Source of the DNA: Mycobacterium mantenii
GTDB taxonomy: Bacteria; Actinomycetota; Actinomycetes; Mycobacteriales; Mycobacteriaceae
Assembly (NCBI RefSeq): GCF_010731775.1
Contig: NZ_AP022590.1
Coordinates: 992,001 to 1,056,000, forward strand
Direction of reading: 5' to 3'
Length of the DNA stretch: 64,000 nucleotides
Position numbers and translations under genes: made by a program
Shown: positions 35,112 to 43,588 of the stretch, in pieces
Layout of the letters: every line of letters begins with the position of its first letter
Position numbering within the stretch: the first letter of the stretch is position 1
The notes under the pieces: generated by a model
Seen by the model: the letters and a program-made list of their open reading frames with translations, nothing else
Database searches by the model: none
What the model was told of the DNA's origin: nothing

Positions 35112-37181
35112 TTACTCGCCCAATTCGACGAGCGCGAGCAAGTCCTCCGCAGCCAGTTTGGCGTCAGGGTCGGCCGCGCCGGTACTGAAGGAAACGCCTT
35201 CGGCCTCCAGTACTTCCTTGGGTTTGCGGGTGTCGTTTGGATCCGTCCAGGCGAATCCCTCGGCGACGTGCCCATCCCAGGTGAGCACTCGGTAGGCGTT
35301 GACACACGTCGGACACTTGGATACGTGGTTCGCGACGGCCTGCGCGGATGTGCCCACGGCCTCGGCAAGATAGTAGTAGCCCGTCCACCTGCCCTGGGGA
35401 ATCCTGGCCAGGATCTCATGGGTGAGGCTCCAGTCGAACCCTTGCTCCTGCTTGAACTGGTTTCGGTAGTCGGCCAGTACCTCTGGCGGTAGCGACGGCC
35501 GCTTCCACAGCTTGATGGCCTGATCGGCTAGCGCCTTGGCACGGGCGACGATGGCGTCCTCGTTCCACGTGTCCAGTGCGGCCAGGCTCTTGTTGAGTTG
35601 AAGATGGCTGTCTTTGAATCCACCTGCCATGTCGCGCTTTTCGAGGAATGGCCGGTCGGACAGTTCTGGGTTGTATCCGGTCAGCGTGAGATTGCCCAGA
35701 GTATGAAGCCATCGGCCCTGCACGTTCACCCAGTCGGGGCCGATCATGTCCTGCCATGACTGCGACAGCTTCTCGTTCTGAGGCATGACGTGCTCGATGG
35801 TGTAATCGCCGACGCTGATCGGCTCCTTATGGCTGTCATTTTCCATCTTGGCGAGGAAGTAGGGCGCACGCTGGAGGTGGTACAGATCTTCCTCGCATAG
35901 ATACTTCCCGAACTCCTCGTCATCGGGGAATCGTTTGTAGGTGTCGAGAGTCAGGAATCGTCCGAATACGCTCTGGACGTAGTTCAGCGGATTCACCTGG
36001 AGGCCAAGTGATACGAACGTCTTGTTAAGCGAATTTGTCGGGATGCGGCAGATGGTCCGACGGAACAGGTAAGAGATGACGACGTCGAGGATGTGGGCGA
36101 ACTCAGTGTCGGACACCTTGCCGCTGTCGTAGTCCTGATACACCCGCAGTAGGAACGGGTACGCCACCGTTGCTTTGAGTTGCTCGATCTCGATGAATCG
36201 GGTCGCCAGTTTCGGGTTCGTCTCCTGGCCCATTGCCATTGCCACGAAGTATTTCGCGCTTCGACTCAAGTCCATGACGACGGCCTCTTGGTTCACTCCC
36301 ACCTCGGCCTGGGCAAAGCTGAAGTCCTTGAAAGCGTCGTAGATGTCTTCGAGCCGTGGGATCGCTCCCGTGCGCACGGTCAGGAAGTGACGCACGAACT
36401 CATCGAAGCGGCGTTCGTCGACGCCTCTGAAGGCCTGCTCCATCGGGAACCAATAACCCTCATAGAGTTTGGTCTGCTGGTTGGGCTCCAGGTCCATGAG
36501 GACGAAATTGCGAATAAGGTCCGCCTGCGACAATTTCTTGCCGGTGGAGTTCATCGCTTCGAAGACCAGCTGTGGATTGTCGACCCCACGCGCAAGATGT
36601 ACGTCGACCACGACGAGCTTTGAGACGCCCTTGCAGACGGCGACAATGTCCGTTGCCGGATCCTTCAACTTCGAAACGAAAAATTGGAAGTTGGTGAGAA
36701 CCCGCGATGCATTTCCGGCCGGCAGCGGATCATTGCGGACAACCGCCTTGAGCGCTTCCTTATCGGCCTTGGAGAGAATCAACTTGAAGAACTTGTCGCC
36801 GCTCTCGTACTCGTTGGTCAGCCAGAGGCCGCGAATCTTGCGCGGTGCGAAGCTGTCCACCGGCTCCTGCTCGGCGATCGGCAGGAGGTCGAGATGGGCT
36901 GCCAGTGCCGCGAGCAAAAGAGTCACCGTGGTTGTGCGCTGCTGGCCGTCGATGATGAGGGCGGGCTCGGCTTGCGCGATGTTTCCCTGATCCTTCTCGA
37001 CATAGACGATCGAGCCGGTGAAGTGCGCGCCGATGACTTCGCTGCTTCCTGCGCGAACGATGTCTCTCCAAAGCTGATCGCACTCGGAATCGTCCCAGGA
37101 GTAGACACGTTGGTAGATCGGCACCACGAACTGGGTTGCCTTCTTCAACAAGTCCAGCAAGTTGGCGTCGACGGCTTTCAC
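35112..37181 (-). CDS. DUF262/DUF1524 (GmrSD-like) modification-dependent nuclease with alkyltransferase-like C-terminal domain
   Basis: 689 aa from GTG 37181, the usual N-terminus of this family (MKAVDANLLDLL); upstream in-frame codons do not resemble it. Residues 15-90 are the DUF262 ParB/Srx-like NTPase (VVPIYQRVYSW, LIIDGQQRTTTVTLLLAAL). Near 460 the DUF1524 HNH motif reads YTIEHVMPQNEKLSQSW, followed by LGNLTLTGYNPELS. Residues about 590-680 match the winged-helix DNA-binding part of O6-alkylguanine alkyltransferase-like proteins (IPQGRWTGYYYLAEAVG, AYRVLTWDGHV, VLEAEGVSF) without a PCHR active cysteine motif. GmrSD-type enzymes cut phage DNA carrying modified bases. The gene converges on the DruE-like gene with a 9-bp gap. 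Confidence 0.85.
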   Translation of the reverse strand: MKAVDANLLDLLKKATQFVVPIYQRVYSWDDSECDQLWRDIVRAGSSEVIGAHFTGSIVYVEKDQGNIAQAEPALIIDGQQRTTTVTLLLAALAAHLDLLPIAEQEPVDSFAPRKIRGLWLTNEYESGDKFFKLILSKADKEALKAVVRNDPLPAGNASRVLTNFQFFVSKLKDPATDIVAVCKGVSKLVVVDVHLARGVDNPQLVFEAMNSTGKKLSQADLIRNFVLMDLEPNQQTKLYEGYWFPMEQAFRGVDERRFDEFVRHFLTVRTGAIPRLEDIYDAFKDFSFAQAEVGVNQEAVVMDLSRSAKYFVAMAMGQETNPKLATRFIEIEQLKATVAYPFLLRVYQDYDSGKVSDTEFAHILDVVISYLFRRTICRIPTNSLNKTFVSLGLQVNPLNYVQSVFGRFLTLDTYKRFPDDEEFGKYLCEEDLYHLQRAPYFLAKMENDSHKEPISVGDYTIEHVMPQNEKLSQSWQDMIGPDWVNVQGRWLHTLGNLTLTGYNPELSDRPFLEKRDMAGGFKDSHLQLNKSLAALDTWNEDAIVARAKALADQAIKLWKRPSLPPEVLADYRNQFKQEQGFDWSLTHEILARIPQGRWTGYYYLAEAVGTSAQAVANHVSKCPTCVNAYRVLTWDGHVAEGFAWTDPNDTRKPKEVLEAEGVSFSTGAADPDAKLAAEDLLALVELGE

Positions 37182-37607
37182 AACGAGTAATCCTGCCGGA
37201 CGACCGAACAAGTTTGCCGCTAATCTCGCGACTGGCTTGCGCGCGTTGCGCCTGCGGCTGTCCAGACAGTCGGTCGTACCCTGGCCAGTAGGCAACCAGT
37301 CCGCAGCAGATTTAGCGGCAGCTTTCGTTGGCCAACGCAACCAACGTTCTGAACAGGCTGTTTGTCGAACAGCCAAAGCAGCTTGACGGTACAAACGCCC
37401 AGATGGCTCACAGGCCAACTCGTCCGCCCTAACCCCCTGACCTGCAAGTTCAGCTTGTTTGGGCGGCCGCCGCAGCGCGTCCGCAGCAGTTCCGAGCACC
37501 GAGTCAATCGCGTCCCGCGTTCGGTCATCGGAGTGCGGCCAAAGCTGGCTGTAGGTATCGAGCGTCTCGACGGCGGCAAGTGCGTGACCTCTAGTCTCGG
37601 TGCCGTG
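37182..37607. other. 426-bp region between the DUF262 gene and the IS3 element
   Basis: The DUF262 frame stays open upstream to 37499, but this stretch has no ribosome site or family resemblance and is treated as promoter/leader DNA. The right part abuts the IS3 inverted repeat. No other gene is supported. Confidence 0.4.
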
Positions 37608-37649
37608 TGAACCGCCCCGGTGAGTCCGGAGACTTCGTGATTTGAGGAC

Positions 37650-38534
37650 TCAGCCGGCGGCTGGTCTCCGGTGTTGAGCGTAGTAGGCGGCCTCAAGGTC
37701 GACGGGTGGAATGTCGCCGCGGTACTCGCAGAGTCCGCGGTGGTTGAACCAGTCCACCCATTCCGCCGTGGCCAGCTCGACCTCCTCGACGGTGCGCCAG
37801 GGCTTTCGCGGTTTGATCAGCTCGGTCTTGTACAGGCCGTTGATCGTCTCGGCCAGGGCGTTGTCGTAGGAGCTGCCGACCGCGCCGACTGACGGCTGGA
37901 TGCCCGCTTCGGTGAGCCGCTCAGTGAACCGAATCGAGGTGTACTGCGACCCTCTATCCGTATGATGCACAACATCTTTGAGATCGAAGATCCCTTCTCG
38001 TTGCCGGGTCCAGATGGCCTGTTCGATGGAGTCGAGCACCGTCGCGGTGGTCATCGTCGCCGCGACCCGCCAGCCCAGGATCTGCCGGGCGTAGGCGTCG
38101 GTGACAAACGCTACGTAGGCAACGCCCGACCAGGTCGACACATACGTCAGGTCGGCCACCCACAGTCGGTTGGGTGCTGGCGGGGCGAAGCGGCGGCCCA
38201 CGAGGTCAGCTGGACGGGCCGCCGTCGGGTCGGCGATCGTGGTGCGCCGAGCCTTGCCGCGCACCGCCCCGGTCAGGCCCAGCTCGGCCATCAGCCGCTC
38301 GACAGTGCAGCGGGCCACCGCGACGCCCGTGCGGTTGAGCGCCAGCCACACTTTGCGCGCGCCGTAAATCCGGTAGTTCTCGGCGTGGATCTGCCGGATG
38401 TGCTGCTTGAGTTCCTCATCACGGACGTCGCAGCGGCTGGGCTCACGGTTGACCTGGTCGTAGTAGGTCGAGGGGGCGATCTGGACGCCGAGTTCGATGA
38501 GTACAGCGCAGATCGACTGGACACCCCACCGCAA
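37650..38534 (-). CDS. IS3-family transposase OrfB
   Basis: 294-aa catalytic subunit with an HTH_21-like N-terminus (ENYRIYGARKVWLALNR) and an rve-type integrase core. The DDE residues are seen in WVADLTYVSTW, HHTDRGSQYTSIRF and NALAETINGLYKTEL. The reading frame continues upstream to the IS110 junction (IADHQGRREGPDGL), as expected for a protein normally made by frameshifting from orfA. The fold is intact, but orfA is disrupted, so a functional OrfAB fusion is unlikely. Confidence 0.9.
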   Translation of the reverse strand: MRWGVQSICAVLIELGVQIAPSTYYDQVNREPSRCDVRDEELKQHIRQIHAENYRIYGARKVWLALNRTGVAVARCTVERLMAELGLTGAVRGKARRTTIADPTAARPADLVGRRFAPPAPNRLWVADLTYVSTWSGVAYVAFVTDAYARQILGWRVAATMTTATVLDSIEQAIWTRQREGIFDLKDVVHHTDRGSQYTSIRFTERLTEAGIQPSVGAVGSSYDNALAETINGLYKTELIKPRKPWRTVEEVELATAEWVDWFNHRGLCEYRGDIPPVDLEAAYYAQHRRPAAG

Positions 38535-38623
38535 ACCATCAGGGCCCTCACGGCGGCCCTGATGATCGGCGATGAACCGGCAGACTAGTGGTGTGGCCGG
38601 TCCAGCTCGGCGATGCTCCTATG

Positions 38624-39691
38624 TCAAGCCGCGGTCGCCGGCTGGTCCGACTCCGCGGATTCAGCTCGGGCCGTAGAGCGCTTTTCGTCGGTGCGCAGTG
38701 CGCTGAACACGGCATCCGAGAGTCGGCGACGCAGCAGCCGGACCGCTTCGGTGCGGGCCCTTGCCTGAGGCGGCGAGTTTGTCCAGATAAGCCCGGCCCG
38801 GCCCATATCCACGTGACTGGGTGACAGCGATCATGTGCAGCGCGTAGTTGATGGTTCGGTTGCCACCGCGGTTGAGTCGCACTTTTCCGTTGCTGGTGCC
38901 CGACCAGACGGGGATCGGAGCGGTACCCGTGAAGCGAGCGTAGGCATCTTTGTTTCGGAACCGGTGCGCACCTGCCGTCTCGCCCAAGATCATGGCCGCA
39001 CTGAGGATTCCGCAGCCAGGGATAGCCAGCAGAGTAGGCGCCAGTCGGCGCACCAGTGGGCGCAACTCCGCCTCCAAAGCGTTGATCTGTTCGGTCAGCT
39101 GGCGAGCTCGATCGACGAGTTCTCAGGCCAGCCGGGCGACCACACCGCGATTGCCCTCCAGGGCAGTAGCCAGCTTGGTGAGCACGCAGTAGCGTCGCAG
39201 ACCGCGGCTGGGTATCTGCAGTGTCGGGTCCAGTTCGTGAAAATGCCAACGCAATCGGTTGTGGACACGAGTGCGCTCGGCGACCAGATCGCGGCGATGA
39301 TCCACGATCAGTTTGACCTCGCGTGTCGGTCCATCCAATGCTGCTACCGGTAGATCAGGATGCCGCAACGCGGCCACCGCGACGGCCTGGGCGTCGATGG
39401 GATCAGACTTGCCGGGCTGTCGGCCACCACGGCGGGCACCGGCCATCAGCCGCGTCGGAACTCTCACCACCCGGTGCCCGGCATACAGCAGGTCACGCTT
39501 TAGGCGGCGGGTCAGACGCCGGCAGTCCTCCAACGCGAAGGTCACGTCCGGCCACTGCATGGCCCATTGGACCAACAACAGAATCGCCTTCGCTGATCGC
39601 GGCCACCGTCTTCTCATCAAGGCGACGTCCGACGTCATCGACCACGACCACGGTGGGTGCGTTTGTGCGAATCCGCGCCAATCACGACCAT
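38624..39691 (-). pseudogene. IS110-family transposase pseudogene
   Basis: The start ATG 39691 (GGGAG upstream) opens MVVIGADSHKRTH, the RuvC-like DEDD domain, but the frame is lost immediately and continues in other frames as VVVVDDVGRRLDEKTVAAI and then GRQPGKSDPIDAQAVAVAAL. An in-frame TGA stands at about 39122 (after VVARLA). The C-terminal Transposase_20 part (LLAIPGCGILSAAMILGE) follows, with a last frameshift near 38770 before RRRLSDAVFSALRTDEK. At least three frameshifts plus one nonsense codon mean it is dead. Confidence 0.85.
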
Positions 39692-39905
39692 GCAGAACTC
39701 CCTTGTTCCCGACAGCAGGCGGTTCTGCACCGAGCAGCACGGGCACGCATCAATCGAGCGCAGGCAGGCTCCTATCAAGCCACGTCGCTGCTCAGAGCAG
39801 GCCCGGCGGGGCCGCACATCGCCGGAAAGGCCACCAGCCAAAACTGGGGCAGCGAAGAAACGAGCGAACCCCACCGGACCTCATCAGGATGACATTGACG
39901 CAAAG
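39692..39905 (-). ncRNA. Possible bridge-RNA region of the first IS110 element
   Basis: IS110 elements encode a structured bridge RNA in their longer non-coding end. Here that end is the 214 bp before the transposase start. It contains ATAGGAGC on the coding strand (39768-39775), a word that also occurs at the right end of the element (38615-38622), as expected if a donor-binding loop matches the element end. Position inferred; no structure was computed. Confidence 0.3.
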
Positions 39906-40197
39906 AAAGCGAGGCCGACTTCAGAATTGCGTTGGCGCGCTTGAGTTCTGCGTTCTCCCGCTTCAACCGTTTGAGTTCAGCGGACTCTTCGCTCGATACG
40001 CCGGGACGCGACCCAGCGTCGATCTCTGCCCGGCGAACCCACTTGCGCACTGTCTCAGTGGTGCCGATCCCGAGCAGCTCCGAGACCGCGCGCATGGCCG
40101 CCCACTCGGTCTCATGCTGTTCGCGGACCTCGACGACTATCCGCACCGCCCGCTCACGCAGCTCCGGCGGGTACCTCCTCGACGAATTCGCTGGCAT
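39906..40197 (-). pseudogene. IS3-family OrfA, truncated by IS110
   Basis: The ATG at 40197 follows GGAAAGGATGG. About 96 residues of OrfA remain: an HTH_Tnp_1 domain (YPPELRERAVRIVVEVREQ, GTTETVRKWVRRAEIDAG) and the leucine-zipper helix (ELKRLKRENAELKRANAIL). The frame then runs into the IS110 left end, adding about 44 foreign residues. The true C-terminal tail is on the other side of the insertion. Confidence 0.85.
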
Positions 40198-40463
40198 GAT
40201 TCCATCCTTTCCAAGAAGTGGAGTCTCCGGACATGCCGGGGCGGTTCAGTTCTGCGGCCACCGCAGTTGGAGACGGCTGGACGACGGAACGCCCTCGCTC
40301 TCGAGCGCGACGATCTCGCCATCGAGAACTACGCGCACCGCCGCAAGATGGCGCGGAGACCAGTCGCCCCAGCCCCCCGCGCGTGGCGAGACCGTTGGCA
40401 CGACCGAGTGGTTCCGCTAGGCAGAAGGACTCATCTCGGCGCGACTAAAAAGAAGGTCCGCCT

Positions 40464-41192
40464 GTGAAGGCAACGCTCGCTGGTGCGGGCATCATCACAA
40501 GCATGACTTCAACGCCTCAGCTAGACATGATTCCGACGTCCGTCATCAGCCGAGTCCTCCAATTCACTGGTGAGCGCGAACGACCAGGCACAGCGTTCGT
40601 GATTGGAACCGGTGCTGATCAGCGCCTCATCACAGCCAGACATCTGTGTAACGACGAACATGAAGAGGTCGTCTATCTACGCCACCCGTGGACCAACAAG
40701 GGTTTCGCTTACCAAACCACGCTCATCCGAGTGGGCAGAGACGTTGCATCGAAAGCCGATTTTGCGGTGTTCCGAATGCAGAACCCCATCCATGTTGGCG
40801 ACGACATTCCTTTGGTCACCGGGGGCATGTTTATCCCGCAGACGGCCTTCGTCATCGGATACCCCCACGGGTGGGGTACGCAGGGGAAAGGGGATCTCCA
40901 GACGCTGCCGTTGGTGAAGAGTTGCGTCATCGCAGGGAGGGCAACAATCGAAGATATAGACCTCTTCTACGTCGATACGATCGTCAATCGTGGGTTCTCG
41001 GGTGGGCCACTAATGTTCATCGATAAGAGAACAGGTGAGGCGAAGTTCGCGGGAGTCGTCGTGAAGAACATGACTACGCCAATACGTGAACCAACGTCAA
41101 ACGAGCCCAACCCCCCTGAAGCGCCAGCGGGCATCGGGGTCGTCATCGCCGAGTTGACTTTTCGAGCCGCATTGCAGACCGGAACAGGATGA
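40464..41192 (+). CDS. Trypsin-like serine peptidase
   Basis: 242 aa, start GTG 40464 chosen for the upstream GAAGG (an ATG at 40503 lacks one). A chymotrypsin-fold triad is visible: His in LITARHLCND, Asp in ASKADFAVFRM, Ser in VNRGFSGGPLMF, with oxyanion-type spacing like HtrA/S1 cytosolic members. No clear signal peptide. Such lone trypsin-like domains occur beside bacterial defence and signalling systems, where they act as proteolytic effectors. The position at the right end of the element fits accessory cargo, but no partner sensor was recognised. A perfect 14-bp palindrome lies 22 bp after the stop. Confidence 0.75.
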   Translation: MKATLAGAGIITSMTSTPQLDMIPTSVISRVLQFTGERERPGTAFVIGTGADQRLITARHLCNDEHEEVVYLRHPWTNKGFAYQTTLIRVGRDVASKADFAVFRMQNPIHVGDDIPLVTGGMFIPQTAFVIGYPHGWGTQGKGDLQTLPLVKSCVIAGRATIEDIDLFYVDTIVNRGFSGGPLMFIDKRTGEAKFAGVVVKNMTTPIREPTSNEPNPPEAPAGIGVVIAELTFRAALQTGTG

Positions 41193-41214
41193 GATTCCAA
41201 GCCAGGCCACCCCA

Positions 41215-41228
41215 CCGATAATTATCGG
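41215..41228. promoter_or_regulatory. Perfect 14-bp palindrome CCGATAATTATCGG
   Basis: AT-centred palindrome in the 191-bp gap between the protease gene and the next small gene. No T-run follows, so an operator is more likely than a terminator. Binding protein unknown. Confidence 0.35.
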
Positions 41229-41383
41229 ACCAGCCCCGGCCACCAAGCGACCCCGTGCCCGTCATGAATTTTTTTACACAGGGGTGAAGTTCTCAGCCAG
41301 CAAACAGATTGCAGCGGGCGTGGTGGGTACGATGTTGTACACCGGGGAAGCGACCCACGCGACCCTTAAGACTGAGGATGAAT

Positions 41384-41644
41384 ATGGCCGACGAGACAAG
41401 TGGGCAGGTAGGACAACGAGTAGAGACCACGCAGTATCAACAGCCAGTCGAAACCACACAGTATCAAGTTGATCCCGATGGTCAGCGGGGTTATACCCCC
41501 GCGGTAAGTCCAATCCAGCCCAAAGTCACGACCACAACGCTTGAGCCGGGGCCAGGGCTGACAGATCCGCCGTCCAGCGCCCCTACTGCTCCGCCAAGCA
41601 CATCCGGGACCCCCGCCACGGAGCCAGCGACACAAGGCGAGTAG
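41384..41644 (+). CDS. Low-complexity 86-aa protein
   Basis: ATG 41384 with GAGGAT upstream. The protein contains a tandem repeat (VETTQYQQP, VETTQYQVDP) followed by a Pro/Thr/Ser-rich disordered tail. No signal peptide or domain. It precedes a membrane protein by 49 bp and may be co-transcribed with it. Function unknown; translation is supported only by the ribosome site and a clean open frame. Confidence 0.45.
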   Translation: MADETSGQVGQRVETTQYQQPVETTQYQVDPDGQRGYTPAVSPIQPKVTTTTLEPGPGLTDPPSSAPTAPPSTSGTPATEPATQGE

Positions 41645-41693
41645 CTCCCGCCGCGTAAGCGCGACTTAGACCTAGCAATTTAGCGAGGGCGAA

Positions 41694-42359
41694 TTGCCGA
41701 CATCTCTACTCGCGTTGATAATCTTCATTTGCTTTGTCACGCCGGGTGTGGTTTTCGAATTACTTCGCGAGCGGCGTCGGCCACCACGGACATACAGCAC
41801 ATTCCGGGAAACTGGTGTAATAATCGCGGCGAGCGTACTATTTTCGCTGCCAGCGATTGTAATTCTATTTCTGATCCACGGATTTGAGCCACGACCCTTT
41901 CCCGACCTGCAAAAGTTGGCAGAGAGTCCCGGGAAGTATGCTCCCGATCATCTTGGCAGCGTTGTAGGACTCATCGTGGCGTTCGTGGCGGTGGCGGTGG
42001 GGATAGCGGCGATCTGGGACTTGATACTCCAGCTGTTCCGTCGCCGCGCCCCAGTCACTCCCTTCCCGGTTTGGTATGAAATTCTCATCGGAGAAGCGAG
42101 GGACAAAGTTGGCGAAGCGGTCGGTGTCCTCCTCGAGCTAAAAGAGGGCGGGCGCGTCATGGGTGCAGTGAAGACACACGGTTTTAACAAGGACTCTGAG
42201 CTGGACTGGATCGTGCTTGAGCACAATTCGCTATGCCCGTTGAAAATTGGTAGCCCAAACGGTGAATTAAAGGAGCCTGGAAAGGGCTGGACTTATCTCG
42301 CAGTATCGGCGGACGAAATCCGCGTAGCAAAGATTGCTTACTTGGCGACGAATACCTAG
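41694..42359 (+). CDS. Membrane protein resembling DUF6338
   Basis: 221 aa, start TTG 41694 after GAGGGCGAA. Three hydrophobic segments: LLALIIFICFVTPGVVFELL (3-22), IIAASVLFSLPAIVILFLI (about 43-61) and VVGLIVAFVAVAVGIAAIW (about 89-107). A cytoplasmic C-terminal domain of about 100 residues is beta-rich (WIVLEHN, TYLAVSADEIRVAKI). This layout matches proteins annotated DUF6338; recognition is tentative. These occur near mobile elements and defence genes. The DNA here is more A/T-rich than the surroundings, which points to recent transfer. Confidence 0.55.
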   Translation: MPTSLLALIIFICFVTPGVVFELLRERRRPPRTYSTFRETGVIIAASVLFSLPAIVILFLIHGFEPRPFPDLQKLAESPGKYAPDHLGSVVGLIVAFVAVAVGIAAIWDLILQLFRRRAPVTPFPVWYEILIGEARDKVGEAVGVLLELKEGGRVMGAVKTHGFNKDSELDWIVLEHNSLCPLKIGSPNGELKEPGKGWTYLAVSADEIRVAKIAYLATNT

Positions 42360-42397
42360 AAGCGCGCTTGATAGGCCCGTTGAGCTACGTCCGTCGT

Positions 42398-43588
42398 TCA
42401 GGTGTGGCCGCCACGTCGGGCTTGCAGCGCTCGTCGAGCAGCAGCTAGCTCATTCGCTTCGAATAGGTCGTTTGCGTATTGGATTGCCGCATCAATGAGT
42501 TCGACGGTCGCCGCGGGCGGATGCTCGTCCGGCAATCGTAAATAGATCGATTGGCTTCGGCCATCGGATTGCCCACCCCCGATCGTGATGCCGGCTTCGC
42601 CCACTTTCGCCCTGAAGTGGTCCTCCCAAAACGGAGGTGCGGCCGGCGTGAAAGTCACCGCCGTCTGAGGCTGACCGGTGCTGTCAGACGGGGTTCGTTC
42701 GGTGATATTTCCGACCCGTTGGATACGACTCCAACGCGCCACCCGTATCGGCTCAAGAACTTCCAGATACTCCTCATCCGATTCGAGCGGCGGTAAATCG
42801 CGGGCGAATTGACCGCCAAGTCGGCGTGCCTCCACGGGGGTGAGTCGTCGGATCTGCTGGCTCGGCTGGAACCGGTCGGCCTCACGGATAGGGATCGCCT
42901 CGGCGGTGAATATCGGTTCGATCTGTCCGCCCAAGTGCTGGCGCCATCGTCGGCCACCCGCATCCGTGTACTCGACGGCGAACTTGATATCGCGCCAGTT
43001 GGCTGTGTGAACAGTCACCAACGTGAACCAAGCCTCATGTTCGGTGTTGCTTCGATACGGCGTGAGCAACTCGCCAGAGGGTAGGAATTCATGGAGTCTG
43101 TTCCCCGCCTCGACCAGTTCTGGTGTGCGCCGTTCAAAGCCTGCGGCCGAGTTGTCTGGCGAATCGACGTAGGGCACGGTGACATCGAAGAACAAGTCTT
43201 TGCTTCGGTTTTCGACTCTAAACGTTGCGAGCGACTCAAGGCCGCCAGGCATCTCTACTTTGAAGATCACCAGTAGCCTTGCCTGCGCCATGTCATTGTT
43301 TTCGCGGATGCGCGCGGCTTCTTGTCGATCTGCTCGAGCTTGTGCGCTTGCGACCGAGATGCTGAACGCCGCGATGAGAAACGCTGCGCCAGTGGCCAAT
43401 CCGCCAGCCCAGGCGCCCCAGGCGGCAAACCAGTTCGCAGTTATGTCCCTCGGGGAGAGCCGCGCCTTTGAGAGCGTCAGTGTTACGAACAAGTACAGGA
43501 ACAACAAAGCCGCTAGGCATGTGCCCCATAGCACCAGTTGAAACTGTCGTTCCTCAGGAAGCTTGCTGTTCTTCGAATCATCAGCCAT
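42398..43588 (-). CDS. Two-helix membrane protein of unknown function
   Basis: 396 aa. Two N-terminal membrane helices (FQLVLWGTCLAALLFLYLFV near 16-35, WGAWAGGLATGAAFLIAAFS near 56-75) are followed by a coiled, charged linker (ASAQARADRQEAARIRENND). A long soluble region of about 290 residues begins with beta strands (LLVIFKVEMPG, ATFRVENRS, FFDVTVPYV). No catalytic motif. It faces the preceding gene tail to tail. Not recognised; the last gene of the element before attR. Confidence 0.6.
   Translation of the reverse strand: MADDSKNSKLPEERQFQLVLWGTCLAALLFLYLFVTLTLSKARLSPRDITANWFAAWGAWAGGLATGAAFLIAAFSISVASAQARADRQEAARIRENNDMAQARLLVIFKVEMPGGLESLATFRVENRSKDLFFDVTVPYVDSPDNSAAGFERRTPELVEAGNRLHEFLPSGELLTPYRSNTEHEAWFTLVTVHTANWRDIKFAVEYTDAGGRRWRQHLGGQIEPIFTAEAIPIREADRFQPSQQIRRLTPVEARRLGGQFARDLPPLESDEEYLEVLEPIRVARWSRIQRVGNITERTPSDSTGQPQTAVTFTPAAPPFWEDHFRAKVGEAGITIGGGQSDGRSQSIYLRLPDEHPPAATVELIDAAIQYANDLFEANELAAARRALQARRGGHT

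Larger units (their letters stand above)
38612..39905 (-). mobile_element. Decayed IS110-family element inside the IS3 orfA
   Basis: The IS3 reading frame of orfA stops matching near 39905, and its C-terminal tail (AELDRPHH) resumes at about 38610. Between them lies an IS110-type element with about 215 bp of non-coding DNA before the transposase and almost none after it. The right end begins GATGCTCCTATG (38612), as in the second IS110 element at 48847. The left non-coding part has GCTCCTATC at 39768-39776. Boundaries are good to a few bases only. Confidence 0.7.
37608..40248 (-). mobile_element. IS3-family insertion sequence interrupted by an IS110-family element
   Basis: Terminal inverted repeats are visible: TGAACCGCCCCGG at 37608 and its complement ending at 40248, matching at 24 of the first 27 positions and continuing with TCCGGAGACT. 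It carries orfA (right) and orfB (left) on the minus strand, separated by an inserted IS110-like element at about 38612-39905. No clear 3-bp target duplication: left flank GTG, right flank GTT. With orfA cut in two, the IS3 is probably immobile. Confidence 0.85.

Noticed and set aside
37182..37499. N-terminal extension of the DUF262 protein by 106 residues
   Set aside because: The family starts at MKAVDANLL; the extension is Arg/Ala-rich, has no ribosome site and looks like untranslated leader.
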